6,703 bases of DNA from Candidatus Omnitrophota bacterium (GCA_028717465.1 JAQUNS010000033.1:1-6703), one strand, 5' to 3'; counted from the stretch's first letter, positions 1 through 6,267 are shown. Translations and numbers: made by a program. The notes: a model not told the origin generated them from the sequence alone.

Positions 1-700
1 ACCCTATAAAATACTCTGTTTTGATATTATTATTCTCAACTCCTAATTCAACTGCTATCGCCTTCATGGCGTCGACCATCTTGGGAGGGCCGAATATAAA
101 AAATATTCTTTCAAGGATATCGCCCATATTGGACTTAATAATATCTTTATCTATCCTTCCTTTTAGATACTGCGGACCGCTGGTTTCATCATCGGTAACT
201 GTGAGAATTACTTTTAGTTTTTTAGACAGGCTTTGCCAATTTTTTAACTCTTTGTAAAAAGCTATCTCCTCTTTTGTCCTGTTAGAATAAAAAACAACTA
301 CATCCGTATCTAAATTGTTCTCGACTACATATTCAATCATTGATATTGCCGGAGTAACGCCTATGCCGCCTATTAAAAAAGCTATTTTTTTGTACTCTTC
401 TTTATAAACACAGCTTCCTAAGGGGAGCTTAAATAAAACGGTGCTATTATCTTTCAGCTGGCTTAGCTTTTGAGAGAACCTGCTGTCACTTAATCTTTTG
501 GTAAACTCAAAATAATCTTTATCCGGAGAAGACGAAAAAGAGAGATAATGCCTGAGCTCTTTATCGATTTTATCCAGCATAACTTCCATGTATTGGCCGG
601 GTTTAAAATTTAAGTCGTCATCGGCTGAAAACCTGAAACTGTATATTGTCGGCGTCCGTTTAATTTTTTGAATAAAAGCGGCTTCTATTTCGTGTGCCAT
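1..700 (-). CDS. FAD/NAD(P)-binding oxidoreductase, ferredoxin-NADP reductase type (3' end off window)
   Basis: 233 codons are visible with no stop before the left edge. The fold is that of the ferredoxin-NADP reductase superfamily: an FAD-binding barrel with FKPGQY (residues 32-37) and the flavin motif RHYLSFSSSP (50-59), then an NAD(P)-binding half with GGIGVTP (111-117), FYSNR (137-141) and FGPPKMVDAM (203-212). The visible part ends in KTEYFIG, which resembles the usual C-terminus of the family, so little is probably missing unless a fused domain follows. There is no N-terminal 2Fe-2S domain and no signal peptide, so it should be cytoplasmic. The start ATG shares one base with the sufB stop (TAATG), with GGGAG at 707-711 six bases upstream. 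It is therefore the fourth gene of the fur-sufC-sufB operon. Electron transfer to cluster assembly or ferredoxin is my inference; the substrate is unknown. Confidence 0.85.
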   Translation of the reverse strand, partial: MAHEIEAAFIQKIKRTPTIYSFRFSADDDLNFKPGQYMEVMLDKIDKELRHYLSFSSSPDKDYFEFTKRLSDSRFSQKLSQLKDNSTVLFKLPLGSCVYKEEYKKIAFLIGGIGVTPAISMIEYVVENNLDTDVVVFYSNRTKEEIAFYKELKNWQSLSKKLKVILTVTDDETSGPQYLKGRIDKDIIKSNMGDILERIFFIFGPPKMVDAMKAIAVELGVENNNIKTEYFIG

Positions 701-1800
701 TAAAAGCTCCCGGATAAATTTTTATCTTCTAAATCTTTAATCTCTTTTTTTAAAATATCCGGCAATGCCAGTATCTCTATGTCCATAAAGCCCCTGATAA
801 TTATCGACTGGGCATCCTCATGGCTAAAACCTCGGGAACAGAGATATTCTATTTCCTCTTTGCTGATCTTGCCTATTGCCGCCTCATGAGACATCTCAAC
901 ATCCCTATAACCGGTCTCAAGCTCGGGCACAGCATGAATTATGCCCTGCTCGTTTATAACAAGGCCGCGGCATTCAAGATGGGCCTTAACATTTTTACTC
1001 TCGGCTTTAAGGTGCCCCCGGGAAATAGCTTTGCCGCCTAAGCTCACCGCCCTGGCAATAATCTCAGCCGAAGTATTTTCAGCCTTTAAAATTACGCGCG
1101 AGCCTATGTCCTGAAAAGAGCCCGGATGGGTAAGAAGCAAGGAATTAAAGCTTGCCCGGGAGTTCCTCCCCCTTAAAACCGCGGTAGGATACATCACTAT
1201 CTCTTTTACCGGCTTTAAACAGATATAGTTTGATACAAATGAGGCATCTTCATCAAGCAAAGCAACGCTCATCGGCTTTACGGCAACGTCTTCGCGCCAG
1301 GAGTGTATCATCGTAAAATTAAGGTAGCCGCCTTTATGAATAAAAAACTCCGATATTCCAAGATGCTGCGCTTCACCGGCAGCGCGGGAAGCAGAGCAAC
1401 CGGTTATAAGATGGGCTCTGGCGCCCTCTTCGATGATTACCAGATTGTGGACTTTCTGTTTAAAACCGAGATTTTTCAAAAACAAACAGGACTGAATGGG
1501 AAGCTCTACGGTCTTGCCTTTTTTAATTCTTATAAAATATCCGCCCTTTGTATCAGAGGGGAAATCCCTGTTCAACTCTTTGAACGCGCTACCGTAATAA
1601 TCAGAGGCTTGGGGTATTTTTTTCAAAGCATCTTCTATAGGAAGAATCTCGATTCCGCTCTCTAAGGCATGAGAAAAATGAATCTTGCTATCTTCCTGAA
1701 GAAAAGACGCCGAACGGGTTTTTTCTGTATCATCCATCCCGGAAGAAGCAATGGTTGACCTATCTTCCTGATCAAATTTTTTTAAGAGCTGACCGGACAT
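700..1800 (-). CDS. sufB: SufB-type Fe-S cluster scaffold protein (SufBD family, minimal SmsB-like form)
   Basis: This is the scaffold partner of SufC in Fe-S cluster assembly. With the start chosen here it has 366 residues, clearly shorter than classical SufB (about 470-495). The C-terminal SufBD core is well kept: GHLECRGL with Cys277 aligns with the SufB cysteine C405 of E. coli, and EMSHEAAIGKI carries His305-Glu306 at the place of H433-E434. Other family-typical stretches are PIQSCLF near residue 100, ISEFFIHKG near 150 and SNYICLKPVKEIVMYPT near 190-206. The Cys/His/Glu set argues for SufB rather than SufD, and no second SufBD gene is seen, so the protein probably works as a homodimer with SufC, as in two-gene SUF-like minimal systems. 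ATG 1800 is preferred over the in-frame ATG 1815 because AGGGAGTG at 1804-1811 precedes it, while 1815 has no ribosome binding site. It overlaps sufC by 19 bases. Confidence 0.93.
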   Translation of the reverse strand: MSGQLLKKFDQEDRSTIASSGMDDTEKTRSASFLQEDSKIHFSHALESGIEILPIEDALKKIPQASDYYGSAFKELNRDFPSDTKGGYFIRIKKGKTVELPIQSCLFLKNLGFKQKVHNLVIIEEGARAHLITGCSASRAAGEAQHLGISEFFIHKGGYLNFTMIHSWREDVAVKPMSVALLDEDASFVSNYICLKPVKEIVMYPTAVLRGRNSRASFNSLLLTHPGSFQDIGSRVILKAENTSAEIIARAVSLGGKAISRGHLKAESKNVKAHLECRGLVINEQGIIHAVPELETGYRDVEMSHEAAIGKISKEEIEYLCSRGFSHEDAQSIIIRGFMDIEILALPDILKKEIKDLEDKNLSGSF

Positions 1801-2501
1801 TTGCACTCCCTGCATTTATCGTAACCGTTTTCCTGTATAAATTTAAAAATCTCGCGCGGTTTTCCGGAACATGATATGTGGCCGTCCACCATAACGCAGG
1901 ATTTATTGCCGTCTACATAATCAAGAATATATCCGGTGTGGGTTATAATCAAAGCCTGAGCCCGGTATTCTTTAAGATAGGCGCTCAGCACTTTACCCAT
2001 GATCGATATATTTTCGATATCGACGCCGGACTCCGGCTCATCCAGCAGAAGCAGGCGCGGCTTTTGCAGAATCAGCTGAAACAGCTCTGCCCTTTTCATT
2101 TCACCGCCTGAGAAGCCAAGATTTATCTCGCGGTCAAGATGCTCTTGTAACGAAAGTTTCTCTGCTAAACTTTCTATTTCATCTTTATCTTTGGATAAAA
2201 ATCCTGCCAGCTGCCTGAGCCTAACACCTCTTATCTTGGGCGGATGCTGATACATAATGCCTATACCGAGTTGCACCCGCTCATCTATAGATAGGCTGTT
2301 TAATTCTTTGCCGTTGAAATTTATGATTCCGCCTGCAATCTCATAACCGCTAAAACCCATAATCGCTTTAATCAGTGTACTCTTGCCGCTGCCGTTGGGC
2401 CCGAATAACACCATAACCTCGTTTTCTTTTAAGGCCAGGCTTATATCATAAAGTATGGATTTGGAACCTATCTCGACTTTTACATTTTTAATTTCAAGCA
2501 T
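1782..2501 (-). CDS. sufC: SufC, Fe-S cluster assembly ATPase (ABC type)
   Basis: Soluble ABC ATPase that drives conformational change of the SufB-type scaffold. All ABC motifs are present in the 239-residue protein: Walker A GPNGSGKST (34-42), Q-loop in MYQHPP (Q85), signature FSGGE (130-134), Walker B LLLLDEPE (150-157), D-loop SGVD (158-161) and the H-loop histidine in ITHTG (H188). The length is close to the usual 240-250. The C-terminus is unusual in carrying CRECKC (C230, C233, C235). An upstream GTG at 2510 would add three residues, but it lies one base from the GGGAG at 2512-2516, so ATG 2501, ten bases from it, is the better start. It overlaps the end of the fur-family gene by eight bases (ATGCTTGA) and the start of sufB by 19, so the three genes should be translated together. 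Confidence 0.95.
   Translation of the reverse strand: MLEIKNVKVEIGSKSILYDISLALKENEVMVLFGPNGSGKSTLIKAIMGFSGYEIAGGIINFNGKELNSLSIDERVQLGIGIMYQHPPKIRGVRLRQLAGFLSKDKDEIESLAEKLSLQEHLDREINLGFSGGEMKRAELFQLILQKPRLLLLDEPESGVDIENISIMGKVLSAYLKEYRAQALIITHTGYILDYVDGNKSCVMVDGHISCSGKPREIFKFIQENGYDKCRECKCPVSS
1804..1811 (-). promoter_or_regulatory. Ribosome binding site deciding the sufB start
   Basis: On the minus strand AGGGAGTG lies three bases before ATG 1800 (GGAG core about five bases away). It would fall inside the coding sequence if ATG 1815 were used, which itself follows only GATAA. The site sits inside the last codons of sufC, which suggests translational coupling. Confidence 0.7.
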
Positions 2502-2901
2502 TTTTAACACACTCCCGGCATGTTCCGTAAAAATAGCCCTGAAAATCTTCTATCCTAAAACCTTTTACCTTGAGAGTTTTTAAGGTATTGCAAGGCGGTA
2601 TATCAATATCATATATTTTAGAGCAAGATTTGCACATAAAATGATGATGGCAATCGGTTCTGGACTCAAACGTGGAACGCTCAAAATCTATTCTGGACTC
2701 GCTGATGATACCTCTATTTTTAAACATTTGCAAGATAGTATAGACCGTGGCAAAGGATATGGAAGGGAACTGTTTTTTTAACTTTTTGTATATAGATTCG
2801 GCCGTGAAATGTAAATCTGGGCCAAAAACATCAAATACAGCCAGTCGCTGGGGAGTAACCCTTATTTTTTTAACGCTAAGTAAATCAATGGTATTTTTCA
2901 T
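2494..2901 (-). CDS. Fur/PerR-family metal-dependent transcriptional regulator
   Basis: 135 residues, the normal size of a Fur-family repressor. The N-terminal winged helix contains VTPQRLAVFDVF (15-26) and the recognition helix SFATVYTILQMFKNRG (49-64). The C-terminal half has HHHFMCKSC (85-93) and GTCREC (126-131), giving two CxxC pairs (C90/C93 and C128/C131) for the structural zinc. Likely regulatory-metal ligands are H31, E79, H85, H87 and D98. D98 falls where B. subtilis PerR has Asp104, the residue linked to peroxide sensing, but E79 stands where PerR has Asp85, so Fur versus PerR type stays open. It is the first gene of the suf operon. A Fur-box-like palindrome overlaps its promoter, so it probably represses itself and the suf genes. 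There is no Shine-Dalgarno before the ATG, and the promoter places the transcript start almost at the ATG. Confidence 0.92.
   Translation of the reverse strand: MKNTIDLLSVKKIRVTPQRLAVFDVFGPDLHFTAESIYKKLKKQFPSISFATVYTILQMFKNRGIISESRIDFERSTFESRTDCHHHFMCKSCSKIYDIDIPPCNTLKTLKVKGFRIEDFQGYFYGTCRECVKNA
2512..2516 (-). promoter_or_regulatory. Ribosome binding site deciding the sufC start
   Basis: GGGAG on the minus strand, ten bases from ATG 2501 but only one base from GTG 2510. It lies inside the last codons of the fur-family gene. The spacing favours ATG 2501. Confidence 0.55.
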
Positions 2902-2909
2902 ATTTTAGC

Positions 2910-2937
2910 ATTTTAACATATCGGAAGTTTTTGTCAA
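2910..2937 (-). promoter_or_regulatory. Sigma70-type promoter of the fur-suf operon
   Basis: Minus strand: perfect -35 TTGACA at 2937-2932, a 16-base spacer, and -10 TAAAAT at 2915-2910 (five of six against TATAAT). Transcription would begin near 2903, that is at or within a couple of bases of the ATG at 2901, so the message would be leaderless or nearly so. This fits the absence of any Shine-Dalgarno before that gene. Confidence 0.7.
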
Positions 2938-2949
2938 TAATAATTATTA
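2935..2949. promoter_or_regulatory. Fur/PerR-box-like operator
   Basis: On the minus strand TAATAATTATTATTG contains a perfect 6-1-6 inverted repeat, AATAAT-T-ATTATT (2948-2936). It matches 11 of the 14 defined positions of either the Fur box (TGATAATnATTATCA) or the PerR box (TTATAATnATTATAA). It overlaps the first bases of the -35 element, a position suited to repression. The adjacent gene encodes a Fur-family protein, which makes autoregulation likely. Confidence 0.6.
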
Positions 2950-2950
2950 A

Positions 2951-2979
2951 ATAAAAACTGTTCTTGTATATTTAAGAAC
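2951..2979 (-). terminator. Weak Rho-independent terminator after nadA
   Basis: Minus strand: a 6-bp stem GTTCTT/AAGAAC (2979-2974 with 2965-2960) with an 8-base loop, then AG and TTTTTATTT. The stem contains part of the nadA stop codon and has only two G-C pairs, so it would be a weak terminator, leaving partial read-through into fur-suf possible. Confidence 0.45.
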
Positions 2980-3901
2980 CGTATTTGATCATAGCATCTA
3001 TACTGCGCCGGGCGCCGGCTATGATCTCAGGAGATAGCTCTAGAGCATATTTCTGTTCTTTTAGAGAACTTAGTACTTTTTCAAGAGTTGTCCTCTTCAT
3101 GTCGATGCAGAGAGCGGAACCAGACAAAGCATAAAAATCTTTAGACGGGTTTTCTTTTTTAAGCCGGTATATTATTCCGGGCTCAGTTCCGATAATAAAC
3201 TGTTTTGATTTTGAGCTGTTTACGTATTTAAGCATGCCGGAAGTAGAACAGACTGCATCGGCCATCTTAATAACCTCGGGAGAACATTCCGGGTGAACAA
3301 TCAGTTCTGCCTGCGGATAAGAAAATTTGGCTTTTTTTACGTCTTGGGAATTCATATCGGCGTGGACAGGACAGTAGCCGTCCCAAATAATAAAATCTCT
3401 CTTTGTTTGGCCGGCGGTATAAAGAGCGAGGTATTTATCGGGAACAAAAATTACCTCATCACTTTTAGAAAAAGCTCTTTGGGCAATCTTTACAGAATTA
3501 GCAGATGTACAGCAGACATCAGATATAGACTTGACCTCGGCAGAGCTGTTTACATAACACAATACTTTGGCGCCAGGGTGGGCATCTTTGATATCCTGGA
3601 GCTGCTGTTTTGTTATCATATCAGCCATAGGGCAAGAGGCATCTATATCGGGCATAAGAACTTTTTTGTGCGGAGATATAATTTTTGCGGTTTCAGCCAT
3701 AAACCTGACCCCGCAAAATACTATTACATCGGCTTTGATTTTGGAAGCCTTTACACTTAAATCAAAGGAGTCTCCCAAAAAATCAGCTATATCCTGAATC
3801 TCGGGCAGCTGATAATTATGAGCAAGTATAACGGCATTATTTTTTTTCTTGAGATTCTGAATCTCTTTTATAACGGCAGTATCAATTTTTTCTGCATTCA
3901 T
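2972..3901 (-). CDS. nadA: Quinolinate synthase NadA ([4Fe-4S] enzyme)
   Basis: Condenses iminoaspartate with dihydroxyacetone phosphate to quinolinate, the entry to de novo NAD synthesis, using an oxygen-sensitive [4Fe-4S] cluster. At 309 residues it is within the family range of about 300-350. The three cluster cysteines of the family are recognisable as C63 in FCGVRFMAE, C177 in GYCPVH and C265 in ALCIDMKRTTLEK. Further hallmarks are AHNYQLPEIQDIADFLGDS (27-45), VLMPDIDASCPMADM (81-95) and VHPEC (202-206). The start overlaps the mnmA stop (ATGA), with GAGGAGG at 3909-3915 seven bases upstream, so it is translationally coupled to mnmA. The usual partners nadB and nadC are not adjacent. Extra cysteines occur (for example C130-C131), but nothing suggests that the gene is damaged. 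Confidence 0.96.
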   Translation of the reverse strand: MNAEKIDTAVIKEIQNLKKKNNAVILAHNYQLPEIQDIADFLGDSFDLSVKASKIKADVIVFCGVRFMAETAKIISPHKKVLMPDIDASCPMADMITKQQLQDIKDAHPGAKVLCYVNSSAEVKSISDVCCTSANSVKIAQRAFSKSDEVIFVPDKYLALYTAGQTKRDFIIWDGYCPVHADMNSQDVKKAKFSYPQAELIVHPECSPEVIKMADAVCSTSGMLKYVNSSKSKQFIIGTEPGIIYRLKKENPSKDFYALSGSALCIDMKRTTLEKVLSSLKEQKYALELSPEIIAGARRSIDAMIKYGS

Positions 3902-4929
3902 TCTATGGCCTCCTCGATTATACCTCCGCCTAAAACAATGTTATCTTTGTATAGAACAGCAGATTGTCCGGGCGTTACAGCGTACTGGGGCTCTTTGAAC
4001 ATAACGGTCAAACGGCCGGTTTCGGCAATAGATATTTTACACCTCGCCGGGTTATGTTTGTAGCGAATTTTTGCAAAAACTTCTCCGGTTAAATCTTCGC
4101 CTAATAAATTCGATTCAGAAGCTCTCAATCCGGATGATAATAAATCGGATTTTGATCCGACGGTTATTTTATTGTTCCGGCAGTCAATATTTAATATATA
4201 AAGAGCGGATTTGTGGCTTATCCCTAAGCCCTTGCGCTGGCCTACGGTATAAAAACCCGGACTTTTATTTATACCCAGTATATTGCCGTAACTATCTACT
4301 ATATCCGCTCCTTCTAGAGCACCTTTAATCTCTGAAATATTTTTTAGATTGTTTTTAGCCGCAAAACAGAGGTCCTGGCTGGGGCCCTTTTTAGAAAAAG
4401 GAATTTTGCTTTTTTTCGCCAATTTTACTACATCGCTTTTTAGAAAGCTCCCTAAAGGAAAGATAATCCTGCTTAAAAATTCTTTTTTGATAGAGTATAA
4501 AAAGTAGCTCTGGTCTTTTGCTGTGTCTTTAGCAGTTTTAATAAAATAACCGCTTTGAAGAGAGATTGTTTGGGCATAGTGGCCGGTTGCAAAAAAATCA
4601 AACCCGTCTTGAAGCGATTCTTGATAAAGAGTTCCGAATTTAAATATTCTGTTACAGCGTATGCAAGGATTAGGTGTCCGGCCGGATTGGTAATCCCGGA
4701 TAAAGTAGCCTATTATCTCTTTTTTAAAGGTTTCGGATAGATCCAGTATTCTATGTTTTATGCCCAAATACCGGCAAAGACTGCCTGCGGATTCAAGTAT
4801 ATCTTTATCTTTTCCGGATGTAATCATAGTCAGAGCTTCAACATTATAACCGCTTTCTTTTAAACAGAGAGCGGCATAAGAAGAATCGACTCCGCCGCTA
4901 ATAGCTATTAAAACTTTACCTTTGGGCAT
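3898..4929 (-). CDS. mnmA: tRNA-specific 2-thiouridylase MnmA
   Basis: Thiolates U34 of tRNA Glu, Gln and Lys, using ATP to adenylate the base. The 343 residues are a little short for the family (about 360-370). An N-terminal PP-loop SGGVDSS (11-17) is followed by TPNPCIRCNRIFKFG (85-99), ATGHYA (114-119), KDQSYFL (138-144), SQDLCFA (184-190), YTVGQRKGLGI (227-237) and a C-terminal barrel with VTPGQSAVLY (318-327) and LGGGIIEEA (333-341). The catalytic cysteines should be C92 and C188. C89 stands where E. coli has Asp99 (TPNPDILCN), so a CxxC plus a third Cys is present, as in thiolases that bind a [4Fe-4S] cluster. It begins 23 bases after the HcyBio gene with no clear Shine-Dalgarno, and ends inside the nadA start. 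Confidence 0.95.
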   Translation of the reverse strand: MPKGKVLIAISGGVDSSYAALCLKESGYNVEALTMITSGKDKDILESAGSLCRYLGIKHRILDLSETFKKEIIGYFIRDYQSGRTPNPCIRCNRIFKFGTLYQESLQDGFDFFATGHYAQTISLQSGYFIKTAKDTAKDQSYFLYSIKKEFLSRIIFPLGSFLKSDVVKLAKKSKIPFSKKGPSQDLCFAAKNNLKNISEIKGALEGADIVDSYGNILGINKSPGFYTVGQRKGLGISHKSALYILNIDCRNNKITVGSKSDLLSSGLRASESNLLGEDLTGEVFAKIRYKHNPARCKISIAETGRLTVMFKEPQYAVTPGQSAVLYKDNIVLGGGIIEEAIE

Positions 4930-4952
4930 GATTTTATGGAGAAAGCCGGATT

Positions 4953-6152
4953 TTAATTTCTGATCTCTAAGCTTTTGAATCTATATCCGGATTTATCGCC
5001 GGGCAAATTATGAACAGGCTCGGATAAAATAAAACTGCCTTTCTCTATCCAGCTTTTTAGAATCTGCGAAATCTCTTTAGCCTTGCTGTAGCTGGAGAGG
5101 CTGGCTGTAGGAACATATTTACCTTTTATCTTGATCTTGCCGGAGCGAAGCTGGGCATAATTAACTTTTGCAATAATGCTCTTTTCGCATTTAGGATAAG
5201 ATTTTCCGTAATCTATTACGTTGGTCCAGATATCTTTATCCTCTATCGCAGCGTAATAGGCCGATTCTTTATCCAGTATAGGTATCGGTATGCCTATGCC
5301 CACAGATAGGCTGGCTCCGTAACCAAGCATGCTGGCGCCTTTAATCCAGTTTGCATTCATCTGTTTTAAGTCCCCTATCACTGCAATAGTAACGGCAGGA
5401 GATTTGGGGATGCCTTTTTTTGTTCTTTCTACAGAAGGGTTGTGCTGGGTACCCCAGAAACAAACATAGCCAATACCACCGCCTAAAAATATTCTGCTGC
5501 CTATACCTATAGTTCTATAGTAAGGGTCTTTGAGCAACGGCGAAAGAGCGCCGGCGCTGCAGTAGTTGGCATTGCCCAGTTTCGGCTTCAACAGGCCCAT
5601 ATAAGTATAGATTATTTTGTTAGAGAGATTAACGGCGACATTGTAATTTTGATAGCAGTTTCTGGGATTAAAAAGAACGGCCTCATTCACGTCCTTTATA
5701 TTGATTTTGGTTGTTAGGTCTTTTCTGGGATAACAGTCTGTGCCGTAAGCAGAGCCTTCTAGTTTTATATCGCTGCCTTTGACAAAATCTTCGATGACAT
5801 GGCCGCCGCCGTATTTGAACTCCCCCGGATACACCTTGTTTCTGGGATCGTCTAAAGGCAGAGCATTGGCCCCGATAGAGATGTCAACCGCGGCCAGAGC
5901 GGCATACGCCTCTACATCATTTAAAAAAACCCTGCCGCCGCCCAGTTTAATCCTGGGCTTGGTATGGCCGATGTTTATGTACATAGAGGATGAACACATA
6001 GGAGCGAAGGTTCCGGTTGTGACAACATCTATATTTTTGGCAGCATTAGCTGAGCCTTTTTTCTTCACTATTGCAATCATCTCTTCGGCCGTAACAACAA
6101 CTGCCTTGCCTTTTTTAATCTTCTCGTTGATCTCTTTTATTGTCTTTACCAT
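4953..6152 (-). CDS. Homocysteine biosynthesis protein (DUF39/HcyBio; L-aspartate semialdehyde sulfurtransferase family)
   Basis: 399 residues matching the DUF39/HcyBio family, whose methanogen members (MA1821, MJ0100) make homocysteine directly from aspartate semialdehyde and sulfide-level sulfur. Family landmarks include VVTTGTFAPMCSSS (43-56), LGGGRVFLNDVEAY (70-83), EGSAYGTDCYPRKD (132-145), FLGGGIGYVCFWGTQHNP (222-239) and GASLSVGIGIPIPIL (279-293). Two conserved cysteines fit C53 and C140; the second corresponds to the one reported as essential in the archaeal enzymes (from memory, near residue 131). No CBS, NIL or ferredoxin domain is fused to it, and the ferredoxin-like partner found with methanogen homologues is not adjacent. 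The start is secure: AGGAGGT at 6157-6163 lies five bases from ATG 6152. It heads an apparent operon with mnmA and nadA and has a structured leader. No membrane segments are seen. Confidence 0.9.
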   Translation of the reverse strand: MVKTIKEINEKIKKGKAVVVTAEEMIAIVKKKGSANAAKNIDVVTTGTFAPMCSSSMYINIGHTKPRIKLGGGRVFLNDVEAYAALAAVDISIGANALPLDDPRNKVYPGEFKYGGGHVIEDFVKGSDIKLEGSAYGTDCYPRKDLTTKINIKDVNEAVLFNPRNCYQNYNVAVNLSNKIIYTYMGLLKPKLGNANYCSAGALSPLLKDPYYRTIGIGSRIFLGGGIGYVCFWGTQHNPSVERTKKGIPKSPAVTIAVIGDLKQMNANWIKGASMLGYGASLSVGIGIPIPILDKESAYYAAIEDKDIWTNVIDYGKSYPKCEKSIIAKVNYAQLRSGKIKIKGKYVPTASLSSYSKAKEISQILKSWIEKGSFILSEPVHNLPGDKSGYRFKSLEIRN

Positions 6153-6156
6153 GTCA

Positions 6157-6244
6157 ACCTCCTAATGAGCCCCCTAATTTGCAAGGCTGTTGGGGCGAAT
6201 TACCCCGGCGGTTAGGTTTCGCCAAAGGAGAAACCTGCAGGGGG
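6157..6244 (-). promoter_or_regulatory. Structured mRNA leader of the HcyBio operon, candidate riboswitch
   Basis: On the minus strand a closing stem CCCCCT/AGGGGG (6244-6239 with 6175-6170) encloses two hairpins. The first has arms AGGTTTC/GAAACCT (6236-6230 with 6220-6214), one mismatch, CC/GG and a TTT loop. The second is GGGGT/GCCCC (6206-6202 with 6196-6192) with an AATTC loop. The enclosing stem ends six bases before the Shine-Dalgarno AGGAGGT (6163-6157). Alternative pairings exist: GGCGAA (6223-6218) with TTCGCC (6199-6194), which would break both hairpins, and CTCCT (6230-6226) with AGGAG of the Shine-Dalgarno. This is the architecture of a translational switch. I find none of the conserved cores of SAM, SAH, cobalamin, THF, TPP or FMN riboswitches. 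It could instead be a mobile palindromic repeat. Confidence 0.45.
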
Positions 6245-6267
6245 ATATATTTTTTTAATCTATTACC

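Noticed and set aside
700..1800. SufD instead of SufB
   Set aside because: The Cys277 and His-Glu pattern follow SufB, and the sequence resembles the single-scaffold minimal form.
1801..1815. ATG 1815 as the sufB start
   Set aside because: There is no ribosome binding site before it, and the strong AGGGAGTG would lie inside the coding sequence just ahead of ATG 1800.
2502..2510. GTG 2510 as the sufC start
   Set aside because: It would be one base from the Shine-Dalgarno; ATG 2501 has workable spacing and begins with the family-typical MLEIKNV.
3293..3760. A 155-codon plus-strand open frame opposite nadA
   Set aside because: It lies wholly within the well-conserved nadA gene on the other strand, has no recognisable domain, and is best explained as a shadow.
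6157..6244. SAM-I, SAM-IV, SAH, cobalamin or THF riboswitch in the HcyBio leader
   Set aside because: Short pieces such as GAAACC and GCAAATT resemble the SAM-I core, but the kink-turn, the GGCAACC segment and the stem order are missing. No GCCACTG cobalamin box is present.
6184..6245. A plus-strand preQ1-II or glycine riboswitch, suggested by CGCCAAAGGAGAAACC
   Set aside because: The match is short, the remaining conserved parts are absent, and there is no plus-strand gene downstream.
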